A stretch of 64,000 nucleotides of DNA from Nannochloris sp. 'desiccata' (GCA_019044685.2 JAGTXX020000006.1:1321501-1385500), one strand, 5' to 3'. Shown: positions 33,402-46,164, counted from the first letter of the stretch. Translations and numbers: made by a program. The notes: generated from the sequence alone by a model not told the origin.

Positions 33402-33409
33402 TATAAAAC
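33402..33409 (+). promoter_or_regulatory. TATA-like box upstream of VPS54
   Basis: TATAAAAC lies 57 bases before the VPS54 start codon, a reasonable distance for a short 5' UTR. No transcript evidence is available. Confidence 0.4.
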
Positions 33410-33465
33410 ACGGAAATTCCGTTTAATAGTCGATCATAGACTTTGCTCCCCGCAATCTGGACACA

Positions 33466-36400
33466 ATGTCAGGTGGGAGACCTGTCGGCCAACAAGGCCC
33501 GTTGTCAGACTCCTCTCTCTATGGCCCCCAAGACGCTCGAGCTGCCTATCTCGTAGACTCTACTTTGCCCGAACTCGCTCTCTCCTCAGCGCAATCTTCT
33601 GCTGCAAGTCCCTGGTCTTGGTTTATAATACCAGGTATCAACGAAGACCCTTCCACTGCGACGCCACCGCCACTTCCAGAGGGCACAATACCTTCTGTGA
33701 ATATCAATGATTTCAAACGGTATTTAGCATCGATCGGTAAAAATCTAGAGCAATTTGAGAATTCAAAAGGGGCGGCGGCAGATGTTGGGGAATCAGTACA
33801 TTCAGGAGGAAATCTTACAAGAAGAGCAGCATCCTCTAGCGGAGCAACATTGACGGCTATATCACCAAGTGGCTTAGCACAGGCTCTGGTTGAGGTCCCT
33901 TTGGAGTATTTCCAAGAAGATTTTACACTAAATTGGGGTTTAATAGGCCCTCTAGATTCTATAGAAAAGCAGCAAGCTGTTGTAGATGAGCTCTCTTTAC
34001 AACTAGATAGAATAGAAACGCATTTAACAAGTGAAATTGCAGGCCGTTATGATCGTTTTTTTGAAGCTTCAATTTATATTGAACAGTTGCAAGAAGATCT
34101 GAAGAGCCTTGTCGATGAAGTAGCAGAGAGGCGGCTACAAACAGCCCAGGTAGCGGCAGAAGCAAAGGACGCATCTGCAACAGCAAGAGCCTTGCAACGA
34201 CAAAAACGAAATTTAAAAAGCACTTTAGATCTTGTTACGTCTGTTCAAGAAATAGTTCACGCAAAAGCTGCCATGCAGAATAGTCTATCTGCTGCCTCAT
34301 TTGCTGGAGTTGACTACCCTGGTGCTTTAGAAGTGTTACATCAACTAGAAGGCAGTTGTAAAGGTCAAGTAATGAACCTTGCTGCTGTCAGGGGCGTTCC
34401 GGGATATTTAACTAGAGTGCAGGCAGCATTAAAAGACATCATGGTGGCAGATGTAGTTGAACGAACGAGGTTAAATATTGAAGAATCTGCTGGAGCTGTT
34501 CTGAATACTGCTAGGAGTGAGACTAATGAATCAGTGAATGGCATTGCAAAAGGAGAAGGTCTTCTAATATTGGCAGAAAAAGAAAAAGAAATAGAGTCTT
34601 CTTTGCGTTCTCCAGAAGCCATGACCCCTCTGATCCTTAGTCTTTGTCGAATAAATAGTCTCCACGAAGCAGTACAAGCAGTACAAAAAGATCTACACCA
34701 CGGTATGGCTCAGTTGTTACTTTCTTTGGTCAAAACTTTCCTCGTGACGTCATGCAATAATATCGATCCAGAAGACGTCTCTGATGATCTAGAGCCAATT
34801 GCATTAAGTGAAGCACTAAAAAAGTGCAGTACAGAGCAGTACATGCGTGTGTTACAGCTGTGTGTGGCAGCAGTGAAGCGGTATTTACAACATAGTGAAG
34901 AACTAACTGACTTGCTATTCAGTGCGCTCGAGGTTGCTTCATCTACTTCTACTTTTGAAACTATGAAACAGCACCAAGTGTCCAAAACAGACGTATTTGC
35001 TATTATTAAAGAATTTCCTCACCGAGCAGCACAGGTTGCAGCTACTTATTGGGGTAATTTATTAACTGCCTGGTCAATGGTGGCTACCCCCAACAAATTA
35101 AATCTTGCTCAATTGGGCACTGTATTGGACGTAACTGATCTATTTGCAAGTGTGACTGAAGTTCATCTAGGGAAATCTGTAGCTATATTGCAAGGACCTA
35201 TTCAGCAGTGTTGTAAGGCAGCATTAGATTTGATGCATGCCTCCAACGTAGCACGACTTAATGGTAAGAAAGCCTTTTTCCCTCCCTTTTTGTTCTTCTT
35301 TTCAACCGTCTAGGTCTTCTAGCCAACTCTTTGAATAATTTTGAATGTTGCAGGTTCTTTGGAAGTTGAAAAATGGGCTTATGCTCCTATTTCAGACAGC
35401 TGTGCAAACCATTTAAAAGCTGTAGGAGGCAACTTGGTCTCTCTGCAAAGTGGTGACACTGACAACGAAAGCGGCAACGTGAGTGCGATGTCCACACCAA
35501 CTATCAGCATAGATGGCAAATCTTTCCATTTAACAGCAACAACGCAAGTGCTCTTCGATGTTCTTCATAAAAACCTTGAATTCGCTGGAGCTGTGCCTGC
35601 TTTGCTGGCTGATACCAGTCAGCGTGTCGTTGAACTGTTGAGGACGTTCAACAGTCGGACATGCCAATTAATATTAGGTGCTGGAGCTATGCAAGTATCT
35701 GGTTTAAAAAGTATTTCAGTCAAACACTTGGCTGTAGCATGTCACAGTGTTAGGGCTGTGCTGGCGGTGTTTCCAGCCTTGATGATTAAATTTGTAGAGC
35801 CTGTCAGCTTGCCTCGGCGTACTTTGATTTTGAAAGAAGTTGAACGAACGAGCCAGGTAAGAAAAGTCAGAAGGAGAATCGGTTTCAAAGCGAAATTGTT
35901 TTTATATTCTATTATAACTTTAACTATTTCACTACTATCCAGCATTATTACTCATGATCCTTCTTCTCCTTAATGTTTTCTTTCAACCTTTTCTCCAGGA
36001 CATGATGATGCATTGCAGTGAAATTAATAACAAAGTCATCGCCATCATGTGTGAACGTCTAACACCCATGCATGACTTTGCCCGGATCCTTTCTGCATCT
36101 TTAGGCCCTTCAACAACCCTGCCAGAATCCCCACCACCGAGTGGAATGGCTATAAGTACAATAAAACAGCTACAAATATTAGCCGAAATTCTCACCACAA
36201 CCGCACTCCTTGACGATAAAGAGACCATAATGCAGCAAGTTCTACGTAATTTCGTGAGCGTAATAACTGCTGCATATGATGATAGTGAGCTAGAAGTCGC
36301 TGGTCTACGTGAACAAGCTGCTGCTGATTTAGAATATGTATTGAATACTATTAGGAGGTTATCGGTAAGTGAGAAAATTCTTGAAGGGTGTACTCAAGAT

Positions 36401-36703
36401 ATGATTGCGTTGCATTTACGTAAGGTGTCTAGTATACAAGCGCATAAAGAGGCAGCAGCGCAATTAGCAGTTGATGATGAGCCAGCTGATGATGACCAGC
36501 CAGTGATTGAGCAGCAGCAGGAAGAGTCGCTTGAGGAGAAGAGCCCTTCCCCTCCACCGCCGCTGCCGTCACTTCCTGAACAAGTCGAAGTTGTTCAAGA
36601 AAAAGAAGTTGCAGAGGCTGAAGCTGACGTAGTAGCAGCTTCAGTAGTAGTTGAAGATGAACGGATCGAAGCAGCTGCTGATGTAGAGATACCTTTAGAT
36701 TAA
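33466..36703 (+). CDS. VPS54: VPS54, subunit of the GARP tethering complex
   Basis: Tethers endosome-derived vesicles at the trans-Golgi. Three exons, 33466-35263, 35354-35856 and 35999-36703, give 1001 residues, normal for VPS54. After a low-complexity N-terminus comes LVEVPLEYFQEDFTLNWG, the family entry motif, then coiled-coil helices (DELSLQLDRIETHLTSEIAGRYDRFFEA) typical of the CATCHR rod. The C-terminal part has LILGAGAMQVSGLKSISVKHLAVA and the VPS54-like segment INNKVIAIMCERLTPMHDF followed by TIKQLQILAEILTTTALL. The last 70 residues are acidic with Pro and Gln repeats, longer than in animals. COG or exocyst subunits share the fold, but these two C-terminal motifs are specific. Confidence 0.9.
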
Positions 36704-36900
36704 CCAACCCCTTAAATCAATTACCATACCAACGTGTCGCATTTTACAAGTTTGAAAATCTTAGTTGTTTTGTTTCTCTACCATCTTTGTACTAATCAGC
36801 TAAATTTAATTTGATAGAGATAATAGTCAAATAAAAAAGCATAAAGAGAAAAGAGAATTAATTATTTTGTAGAAAACAACCCAGAAGTACTTGTTTTTTA

Positions 36901-39900
36901 TTAACCCCGCACATTTTCTTTCAGTGCAGCTCTGGGTTTAGCACCACCCACAGCTTGTTTCCTATTTGGCTCGCCACCAGGATGTTCATTGATCGTTCTT
37001 GTCACTGTAGACACACCATCGATGAACTTAGTTCTAAAGATAACGTTCGCGTTATTAAACATACCTTCCTTGAGTGAGACCACAATAAACTGAGACTGAG
37101 GGAAGTGAGTTTTAATCATACGACCAATATTCTGTGTGTGGCTCAAATCAAGTGCAGCATCGACCTCATCCAAAATGTAAATAGGGGCAGGTTTGAAGAG
37201 CAACATGGCCAGAATAAGGGAGAGAGCAAGCAGCGACTTCTGTCCACCACTGAGTTCACTCAAAGACTCTTTCCAAACACCACCAAAGGCAACACGAACC
37301 TCAAGGCCATCGAGGAAACTTTTGCCTTCTTCAGGTTCAAGCTTGGCAGTGGCACCAGGGAGGAGGGTAGAAAAGATAGAACCGACGTCAGCATTGACTT
37401 TAAGCCACGTAGTCTGCAAGGCAGCCTTCTTCTTCTCATCAAGCTCATCCATGACTAACTCAATCTTCTCCTTGTCGTTTTCTACAACGTCCTTCTTTCT
37501 CTTGAGTTCGTTGTACTCTTGCTCTGCTTTCTCAAACATTTGCATTACCTTTTTGTTGACCTTTTTCGCCAGAGTGTCGATAATTGAGGTAGCACGCTCA
37601 TATTCCTTGAATACAGCCGTAGGATCATTAGCTTCCCAGTCGTAATCACTGCCTGGTTTACCGAAATGCTCCCTTTCGGTATTAATCCAAGGGTAGTCGC
37701 GCTCAAGGCAACGGCAACGGTCCACAGCATCGTGTGCAGCTTTACGGAGAGATTCCAATTTATTTACCGATTTCTTCTTCTCTACAACCACGTCAGTCTT
37801 GTGCTTCTCCAGCGAAGACTTGGCCTTGACAGCAGCAGCAATCTCGGCATCGCATTCTTTCAACCGAGCACGACGTTCTTCAAGACGTGAAACGGCTTCA
37901 TCATAGGTAGCCTTGGTGCCAGCAACAACAGCTGTCAATTCGTCAACCTGCTGCTGCAGCTTGGTTGTAGTTTCTTGAGCAGCTTGGAGTTGGACAGCCA
38001 AAGATTTACGTTCGGTAGCAGCAGTCTCGCACTCGGCAAGAGCAACTTGGAGAGCAGCCTCGGCAGCTTTAAGTGCCTTTTTGCATGCCTCTACACTTTT
38101 CTTTGCTGTGTTGATCTTATTCTTGGCAGCCTTGATGTGGTTATCCTTCTCTTTACCAAAATTAGCAATCTCGTGCTGTAAAGCCTTGGCCTCAGCAACC
38201 ATGTCTTGCTTCTTCTGCTTGGCAGCAGCAGCTGCATCCTGAGCCTCCTGCAATTCAGCCTCAGAGGTAGCGACAGCTGTAGTCAGCTGATGAAGCTCAC
38301 TGCCTTCAAAGCGTTTCTGCAATAACTCCAAAGCGTGTTGTTTCAAGTCAAGTTGCTTGGACAGCTTCTCGTGCTCCTTCATAGCTGAAGAGAGCGCTTG
38401 GAACTCGGCCTGAACAGCCTTGAAAGCAGTTTGACGCTCAATTAAGTTAGCCTCAGCCTCTGCTAAAGCATGCAATTGAGTCAAGAGAGAGTTGTTCTTG
38501 TTACGAGAACCACCAGTAAGGGTCCCACCAGGGTTGAAATCATCACCATCAAGAGTAACACAGCGAGTATTAACCTCTTTAGTAAACGCCAGCTTTTTGG
38601 CGCTACCAGTATCCTGGCAGACAAAGCATCCACCAAAGACATACTGCATAGCAGCTTCAAGTTGTTGATCATAGCCAACAAGCTGAATAGCAGGCTGTGC
38701 TTTATCACCGACAAGTTTCTTAGCAGCGGTAGTCGCCGCAGCGGGGATGGGTCGGTGAGCAACCTTGTTCAAGGGGATGATGGTCACCCGACTGCGCAAC
38801 TGACCATTGGACAGCAAAGCTTTAGCAGTCTGCTCAGAGTCAACGACCACTTGATACAACTTGCCACCAGCAGCAACCTCAAGAGCGGTAGTTACCTTAG
38901 GATCTTGCACTCGGACGAGCTTTGCAACGACACCCTTGACTTTAGAGCGATCAAAATTGCGTTCAGGATCACGGAAATCAAATTTGACAGCATTCAAATG
39001 AGAATTAAGCTCGTCGACCCTGTCTTGAAGCTGCTGCATCTGTGCTTTCTCTTCTTGAACCTTGGTCTCAAGGGCACTGGCATTGGTCGGGTCAAAGTTG
39101 AGAGCAGCCAGTTTCTGCTTGCATTCTTCAACAGCATCAGTCTCCTTTTGCAGTTTAACAGCCATCTGAGATCCTTCCTTTTGCTTTGCAGCGAGGGATC
39201 TTTTCTGGTCAGCGAGCTGTTTAGTCAAATGCTTTGCCTTTGTATCGGCAGCCTTGGCCTCAGCCTCCGCAGCAGTCTGCAGAGAAAGAAAAGAAAAAAG
39301 AATTGTTTGAGAATTGTCCCAGTAGTTCACAATGGAAAGGAATTCAATAAACATACCTGAGCATTCTGGGCAGCAGATAAGCGTTCCTGCAGACTGCGGT
39401 TGGAGGCGTCGCGACCGTCACCAGCCTCGGCACCAGCCAACTCGTTCTGAGCAGCTTCAACATCAGCAACAGCCCTGCAAAAGATGTAATTCAGCACCAA
39501 ATGAGATATTATACCCAGCAGAGAAATAACACTTTAAAAGATAACAACCTTAATTATTCCTCCTTCTGCTTACTTTTCGAGCTCCGCATTGGCCTCGTCT
39601 CTTTTGATAGTGGCTTCTTGTACCTGACGAGCGAGGTTCTCCTCATCTAGTTCGATAAGATTAGCAGAGATCTGCTCACAATTGGCCTGCTCAGAGTTGA
39701 GGCCTTCAGTGGCGTTGTTCCATTGACTAGTATCTTTCACAAGCCTGCAACCGAGAAAAACACGAGACAAAGGGTGAATAAAATCTTGAACTACTTACTG
39801 TTTATAAGCATAGCTAAATCTTAACTAAATATCATATATACTTACCTTTTGGACAAATCATCCACTTCCTGAATTAATTCTTTCACTTCACCACTGCTCT

Positions 39901-40903
39901 GCAACTCCTTTTCTGTCTGCAAACCTTGAATCTCGTCTTCCCGTTCACGTAATTGGGCATCAATGCCACCAATTTCAGCATCAAAATCGACAATAGACTG
40001 CTCCATACCACGTATTTCAGATTCTCCATCATCTTGAAGACTCTTGGCTTCAATGTACTTGTAAGCAACACAAAATCGTTCCAAGCGCTCGAGATTTGCA
40101 CTGGCGTTCTGCCATTCCATAAACTGGGCCTTTTCCTTGCGCAGCTTATCCAGAGCGGGCATAATATCGTCAGAGAGAACTTTGTTGATTTCATCAACTT
40201 TAACCTGCTTCTTCTCCAAAGTACGCATGGCAGCTTGTTTCTTCGTTTCATACATTTTAGTTCCCGCTGCCTCTTCCAACAAACCCAATATTTCCGGAGG
40301 CTTCATGTTCAAGACCTTGGTAATGCGGCCTTGCATAATGAGGAAATGAGGGTTGTTGACATTGAGCTGAACAGAGTGGAACAAGTTTTGTACACGAGTA
40401 GGCTCAGCAGTCTTTCCGTTGATGAGATATTTGCTTCTGCCACCAATCACAAGCTGGCGGGTGACGGTGATTTCATCCAAGTGTTCATAACCAACAGGGC
40501 TGCGTTCCTTGTCTTGGTTGTCGAAGAGAATAGAGACAGTAGCCTTGGTGATACCGGCCTGACCCTGCTTGTAGACCAGCTCTTGCAAGCTGTTCGCACG
40601 GACCTGCGCGTAATAAAATGGACACGAATTAATAAGAAGTTAGCCAACCGATTCTCAAAACCTCATCTGATCACACTCAATAAGACGATCAAATACTATA
40701 AATAATTCTGCACTAGTAAAGTGTAATATTCCTACCTGCTGGAGGTTGGAAATTCCCAAAACAAAGCAAATCGAATCTAAAATGTTGGATTTCCCACTAC
40801 CATTGAGACCAGTGATAGCATTAAATTGAGAATCAAATCCAGGAATTACTACGCGTTGAGCATACGACTTAAAGCCGTCCAGGCTGATTTCTTTGACGTG
40901 CAT
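36901..40903 (-). CDS. SMC2: SMC2, condensin ATPase
   Basis: Core subunit of condensin I and II, pairing with SMC4 to compact mitotic chromosomes. Five exons, 40736-40903, 39846-40603, 39574-39744, 39357-39474 and 36901-39276, give 1196 residues, the family length. The N-terminal head starts [17 protein letters not shown] with Walker [10 protein letters not shown] (32-40) and the SMC2-type [30 protein letters not shown] hinge lies around [20 protein letters not shown] to [22 protein letters not shown], flanked by long Ala/Lys/Glu coiled coils. The C-terminal head holds the signature [19 protein letters not shown], Walker [12 protein letters not shown] and the D-loop. All ATPase residues are present. 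Confidence 0.95.
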
Positions 40904-41175
40904 CCTGCTTCGGTTAGTTCTTCATTTACACTCTCAAAGATAGCTCCAGGATGCTTTTTACGCACTTGCAGCCCCAGCAAATAATTTTATTGTATACTTC
41001 TACAAGTCTACCAGGCTTTTTGAGCATAAAATGCGACTTTATCTGCAGCAGATGGAAATTTTTTACAAACCGAAAATTTCTTTCTTTCTTTCTTTCGAGA
41101 TTGCCCGCCACAAATTCCGCAAGTGCTACTTAAAGTAGCCGGTTTCGGCGACATCAAAACAGTGGGATAATTACA

Positions 41176-43803
41176 ATGTTGCAATTCCTCGCTCAGGGTA
41201 GGCTACTGGCTTGCCAAGGGGCTTTCAAGCCCCTGCGATCATGCACACAGCCTCTCATAATGGAGTCGCGCTCCATTCGCCAGCAGCGACAGACCAATAA
41301 TAGATTCCGAACTGCTTATTGCTTTGCATCGGCAGCAACTTCCAATTCTACGTCTACCTATAAAACACCTCCACAGGAGATCCTTGACATTGTTGACGCC
41401 CCGCCAGAGCCAACATACTCCTTCTCTCCATCTCGCAAACTAGTACTGCAGCTTTCACGACCACCTGCAAATCCTCCAATTGCAGAGTTTGCTCGCCCAG
41501 AATTAAAATTAGCCGGCATTAGAATTGATCCTGAAGGCTTTTGCCGTAGTCGTATGAGCTACTACACTGGCATGGCGTTCGCTCCATTCACAGAAGAGCT
41601 TACCCTCCCTTTTGAAGGCGATGCTGCCAAATTAATCACTGGTATACCCGAAGGACATGGAATTAATGACGTTTCTTGGTCTTTGAATAGCGAACATGTT
41701 GCCTTTACAATTCGCAGAGCTGGCGATGATCCAGAGGCAGCACGACCCCCTGCGCAGCTTTGGATAGCAGATTTAGTTACTGGAAATGCTCATTGTTTAC
41801 TTGATCGAAGTATAAACTCTATTTTTGAAGACTACACATGGCTGGATTCGGATACTATTATTGCATCTGTGATTCCCGACTGCCACTCGGAAGCCCCAAC
41901 AAAGCCTGCTGTCGCCCTCGGGCCTAAAATAGAAGACAATAGCGGTGGCCAAAAGAGTCAAAGTCGTACATATCAAGATCTTTTGAAAGATAATCACGAT
42001 GTAGCGCTGTTTGAGCATTATTGCAGCTCTCAATTAGTTCTGGTGAAGATTTCGACCGGTGAGGTCACACCATTGTCCAATGAGAACAGGATTTATACTG
42101 CTATAGCCCCTTCCCCTGATGGACAATATATAGTGGCAGCGTGGTTGGAACCACCGTGGTCGTTTGCTGTTCCCTGTGGGAGATTTCCCAAACGGGTGGA
42201 ACTGTGGGATAATAAAGGCAATTTTATTAGAGAAATTGCTCAATTACCGCTCGCTCTGGATATCCCTTTAGCCTTTGATAGCTGCAGGAAAGGACCTCGT
42301 AGCATGCAGTGGCGTGATGACAAGCCATCAGAGTTAGTTTGGGTTGAATGCCAGGATGGAGGGGATCCTGCTGTTGAAATTTCTCCTCGAGATGTTGTTT
42401 ATTCTTTGGGTGCCGCTGACGCTGTTGGCCAAAAAGATGATGCCACTCCTAGAGTAATAGCTGCAACAGATATGCGGTATGGAGGAATCACTTGGGGTCA
42501 TGGTGACTTGGCTATTCTTTATGAAAGCGAATGGAAGACGAGAAAATCTCGTAGTTGGATATTTTCACCCGACAATCCTGAAAAATCTCCAGAATTGCTT
42601 TTTGACCGTAATTACGAAGATAGCTACACCGATCCAGGCAGTCCTATGATGCGTAGGACTGAATTGGGACAATATGTATTAATGGAAGTGAACGGACCAC
42701 GTAAATTGTTGTTGCAAGGCTCTGGGGCGTCTCCTCAAGGGTCCCGCCCCTTTTTAGATCTCTTGGATTTGGATACGCGTGAAACCAAGCGTCTTTGGCA
42801 GAGTTCACCTCCATACTACGAATTTCTTTCATCAGTCATTAGTGATGTAGATGAAAAGCCTGTGCCTTTGGAAAATTTGAAGATGCTGGGTCGGCGTGAA
42901 AGTATGGAAGAGCCACCTCAATACTATATTGTAAATTTCAATGCTGATTCTGCAACTACTGATTGGCGTAAGATCTCTGAGTTCCCACACCCGTATCCTA
43001 CCTTAAAAGGGTTAACCAAACAGGTTCTTAGGTACAAGCGTAGTAGTGATGGCGTTGAGCTGAATGGGTCTTTCTTTCTTCCTCCTGGCTATGATCAAGA
43101 CCGTGATGGCAAGCTTCCCTGCATTGTATGGGCGTATCCTAGAGAATTCAAATCGAAAGATGCTGCTGGCCAGTTACGAAAATCTCCTCATCAGTTTGAT
43201 AACATTGGCAGTACCTCCCCGCTGTTATTCCTCACTAAAGGATATGCAGTGCTGGATGGACCGTCAATGCCTATCGTCGGTGAAGGGGAAGAAGAACCAA
43301 ATGATACTTATGTGGAGCAATTAACCTCCTCTGCACGAGCTGCTGTTGAAGAACTTGAGCGGCAAGGCACTGTTGATATAACTCGTCTTTCGATTTCAGG
43401 GCATAGCTACGGGGCCTTTATGAGTGCTGGTATCTTAGCCCATGCGCCCGACTTATTCGCATGTGGTATTGCCCGTAGTGGAGCTTATAATAGAACTTTC
43501 ACTCCCTTTGGATTCCAAAGCGAAGAAAGAACGCTGTGGGAAGCCCCTGAGACATACACAAAAATGTCGCCTTTTAACAACGCTGATAAAATTAAGAAAC
43601 CTTTGTTGTTAATCCACGGAGAAGCTGATAATAATCCTGGCACACTAACCTTGCAAAGTGAGAGATTGTATGCTGCTATTAAAGGGCATGGCTGTGTTTC
43701 TCGGCTTGTTATATTACCATTGGAGTCTCATTCATATACTGCTCGTGAAAGTATTCTTCATACTTTGGCTGAGACCTACGATTGGCTGGAGAAATACTGT
43801 TAG
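41176..43803 (+). CDS. CGEP: Plastid glutamyl endopeptidase CGEP (S9D family)
   Basis: Serine protease of the prolyl-oligopeptidase clan that cleaves after Glu in the plastid stroma. A single exon of 875 residues, intronless unlike most neighbours. Residues 1-55 are basic and Ser/Thr-rich, a transit peptide; plant CGEPs are a little longer overall. The N-terminal half is the beta-propeller (SWSLNSEHVAFTIRRAG, YTAIAPSPDGQYIVAAWLEPP). The catalytic alpha/beta-hydrolase domain carries Ser744 in SGHSYGAFM, Asp818 in HGEADNNPG and His852 in LESHSYTARES. The triad is complete. It is divergent from SMC2, with 272 bases between starts. Confidence 0.92.
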   Translation: MLQFLAQGRLLACQGAFKPLRSCTQPLIMESRSIRQQRQTNNRFRTAYCFASAATSNSTSTYKTPPQEILDIVDAPPEPTYSFSPSRKLVLQLSRPPANPPIAEFARPELKLAGIRIDPEGFCRSRMSYYTGMAFAPFTEELTLPFEGDAAKLITGIPEGHGINDVSWSLNSEHVAFTIRRAGDDPEAARPPAQLWIADLVTGNAHCLLDRSINSIFEDYTWLDSDTIIASVIPDCHSEAPTKPAVALGPKIEDNSGGQKSQSRTYQDLLKDNHDVALFEHYCSSQLVLVKISTGEVTPLSNENRIYTAIAPSPDGQYIVAAWLEPPWSFAVPCGRFPKRVELWDNKGNFIREIAQLPLALDIPLAFDSCRKGPRSMQWRDDKPSELVWVECQDGGDPAVEISPRDVVYSLGAADAVGQKDDATPRVIAATDMRYGGITWGHGDLAILYESEWKTRKSRSWIFSPDNPEKSPELLFDRNYEDSYTDPGSPMMRRTELGQYVLMEVNGPRKLLLQGSGASPQGSRPFLDLLDLDTRETKRLWQSSPPYYEFLSSVISDVDEKPVPLENLKMLGRRESMEEPPQYYIVNFNADSATTDWRKISEFPHPYPTLKGLTKQVLRYKRSSDGVELNGSFFLPPGYDQDRDGKLPCIVWAYPREFKSKDAAGQLRKSPHQFDNIGSTSPLLFLTKGYAVLDGPSMPIVGEGEEEPNDTYVEQLTSSARAAVEELERQGTVDITRLSISGHSYGAFMSAGILAHAPDLFACGIARSGAYNRTFTPFGFQSEERTLWEAPETYTKMSPFNNADKIKKPLLLIHGEADNNPGTLTLQSERLYAAIKGHGCVSRLVILPLESHSYTARESILHTLAETYDWLEKYC

Positions 43804-43963
43804 TTGAAATATGATTTGTTGAATAATATAGTACTGTTCCTGTATGCTGGTTTAATTATTTCGTTGGCTTAGAAAAAATATAAAGTAATTCTTGTTTAAC
43901 ACTAAATAAAACCAGGAACAAGCCGAGTTCTCAATAGGAATCAAAAAGACAGAGCTTTTTATC

Positions 43964-46010
43964 TTAAATTGTAGTAGTGAATCCAAACTGTATTCCACCT
44001 CTGATTTGATCTGTAGCTTGGCGTCGTAATACCTGTGCCATATTAATCTCCAGCCGACCAATGGCAGTTGGCCAAATAACACCAACACCCTGCAAGGGGA
44101 AGAAAAAAAGAAAAAAGGCTCTATCTCTATCTAGTTGGAATACAGAATTATATAAATAGGTATTTGCGCTAAATATTTTATAATAGCTCACCATACTGCA
44201 TCGGAAATTTCCAATAAAATTACTCAGCACATCTCTCATAGGCCGGGTAGGTGCTTGAAGTCTAGCTAAATTTCCGGCGTTAAGAAAGATCTGACCTCGT
44301 AAACCAGCAGCCTGAAGAGCTTCATTTGGTAAATTAAATCTCAACGCTGCTAATAAGGACCAGCTTAAATCACCACCAAGTGAATCAACAGTACGGACAC
44401 CAGAAGTAGCAGTGCTTTCTTGAGCACCTGTTGTTGTTGTTGCTTCGAGGTTGCGATGGGGGCGCCGCCCATCTGCAGGGCCAACCCCTTTTAGATTGAA
44501 TCCTCTCAAACCTTCAGGGCAAACACCTCCTAAAAAGAATCTGTCACTAACTGAGGTGCATTGTCCACCCCACGGCAGTAAAAATCCAGCTGTTCCTTCG
44601 ACGTGAAAGGCAGAGTCCTCGCCGACCGGAAAAGCCACCTGTAGAGAAAGCAGCGACGGTGAAAATACATGGTAATAAGGGTTTTTGGCATCAGATTTAA
44701 TATAACAAAATATATTTAGTAGTAGAGAAACATACCTGGCCACTGACTTGGTGTTTTGTGAAGCGGATAAGGTTTGAATCCAGTCCTACTCCAGCGACCT
44801 CTGAAGACGCTCTCAGGTTCCACCCTGAAATTTAGTAGTAATGAAAAATTGGGATGATAAAAATGCCTTTTTGGTTGCTGCACAGATTTACTGTCATAAT
44901 AACACAAAAATTATAGAAGCCATTATTTCCTAGCAAATTATCGTTTATCTAGCTTACCATTTCTAGGAAAGGTCATATCGTCCATGGTGCTGGTCATAAA
45001 ATTATATTTAAAAGCTGACTTAATTTGATCTCCTAGCTGATTAATGGTGCTACGGGATGCTCTCCTAGAAGGATCACTCAACCTACGCCATCCTAATTCA
45101 TACGATAAGGCGTGTCTACCAGTTTCACTGCAAACAACAATATATTTGCCCCCACCATCAAATTACTAATCAAGACGAGAAATGTTTTAAATGCATCTAA
45201 AAAGATCGAATTGTATAAGAATTTGATTTTAAATAAACGAATTGACCAGTTACCTTGTAATTGTTGCGATTCCACCTCGAAGGCGTTCTACATATGACGA
45301 CCAGGACTCGCGATCAGTGACCAGTTGCTGAAGACGAACGTCGGCAATCATTCGATAGCCTAGAGGTTTTGGGATAGTATAAGTAAGAGAAGCTAGATTT
45401 GTTCTCTGTGTACCATATTCCAGACCAAATGTAATCTGTTCAGCGTGTCCTATAGGGTTATGGAGGTGCAGAGAAGCTTCAACGGTGCCTGCAAGGAACA
45501 AACAAAGGTGAAAGAACGTCAGCAATAGAGGCGGGAGGTTCTTTCTTAATCTGCGTGTAATTAAAATCGTACCTTCTGTTCCTTGAACGTATGTTCCTGA
45601 ATGGAAGCCTAATAAGTTGGTTTCATATGGACGCACTACAACAGTACACCCATCAGTCTGCAAAAGAAATAAGATAGAAAGAGCGGAGGCAAATGTTCGG
45701 TGATAGTCATTTAAGCCTTTCATAACGGAATAACGGGCATTTAAAGTTATGACGCTACATCGGAACACCTAAACTATCATCTTACTGAGCTTCCATTATC
45801 AAGAGAGATATCTACAGCCTCAAAAATATCCAAAGCCATCAAGTTGGCGTGAACACGGAGAACGCTGTCTTTGATCTCTTCCAAAGTGCCACTGCGCTTA
45901 AGATCGGCAAGCTCTCGCATCACAATCTCTTCCTTTGTCCTCCGCAAGCCTGTGATGACCACATTTTCCACCGTTATTGACCTCTTCATAACATCTTCTT
46001 TGAAACTCAT
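43964..46010 (-). CDS. SAM50: SAM50, mitochondrial outer-membrane beta-barrel assembly protein
   Basis: Omp85-family barrel that inserts beta-barrel proteins into the mitochondrial outer membrane. Seven exons, 45786-46010, 45573-45657, 45254-45488, 44958-45127, 44736-44824, 44192-44638 and 43964-44089, give 458 residues. One POTRA domain is visible: ITVENVVITGLRRTKEEIV to NLMALDIFEAVDISLDNG, which matches plant SAM50. The barrel has alternating strands, the conserved loop motif SVSDRFFLGGVCPEGLRGF (the L6 R-G-F) and a final strand IRGGIQFGFTTTI ending near a hydrophobic residue. The single POTRA, length and motif favour SAM50 over plastid OEP80 or Toc75. Confidence 0.88.
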
Positions 46011-46164
46011 CTTCTTCGATCACAAAAGCTGCACTTAATAATAGGAAACTGGAAAATGCAATTTCCTTTATCTCCTTCAACTACTTATTGAGCGATGGAG
46101 TATACCTAGAATATTGAACGTAATTTGGAACCCAGGAGGCGAGCGATTATATTTCGAACTACTA

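Larger units (their letters stand above)
33059..33465. other. Shared promoter region of ABC1K1-like and VPS54 genes
   Basis: A 407-base gap between divergent start codons. It contains a 12-base inverted repeat (33273-33284 and 33315-33326) and a TATA-like string at 33402-33409, both listed separately. Confidence 0.5.

Noticed and set aside
38470..39360. 296-codon open frame on the plus strand inside SMC2
   Set aside because: It is antisense to the SMC2 coiled coil, whose Ala/Lys/Glu-rich codons leave the opposite strand open. The translation shows no domain.
41076..41100. TTTC microsatellite upstream of CGEP and SMC2
   Set aside because: Only about five units; ordinary simple repeat. An adjacent GCCCGCC string resembles an E2F site but is too short to call.
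41176..43803. CGEP and MMAA as bacterial contamination
   Set aside because: Both are single-exon, but flanking genes on each side are intron-bearing and eukaryotic on the same continuous sequence, and CGEP has a plastid transit peptide.
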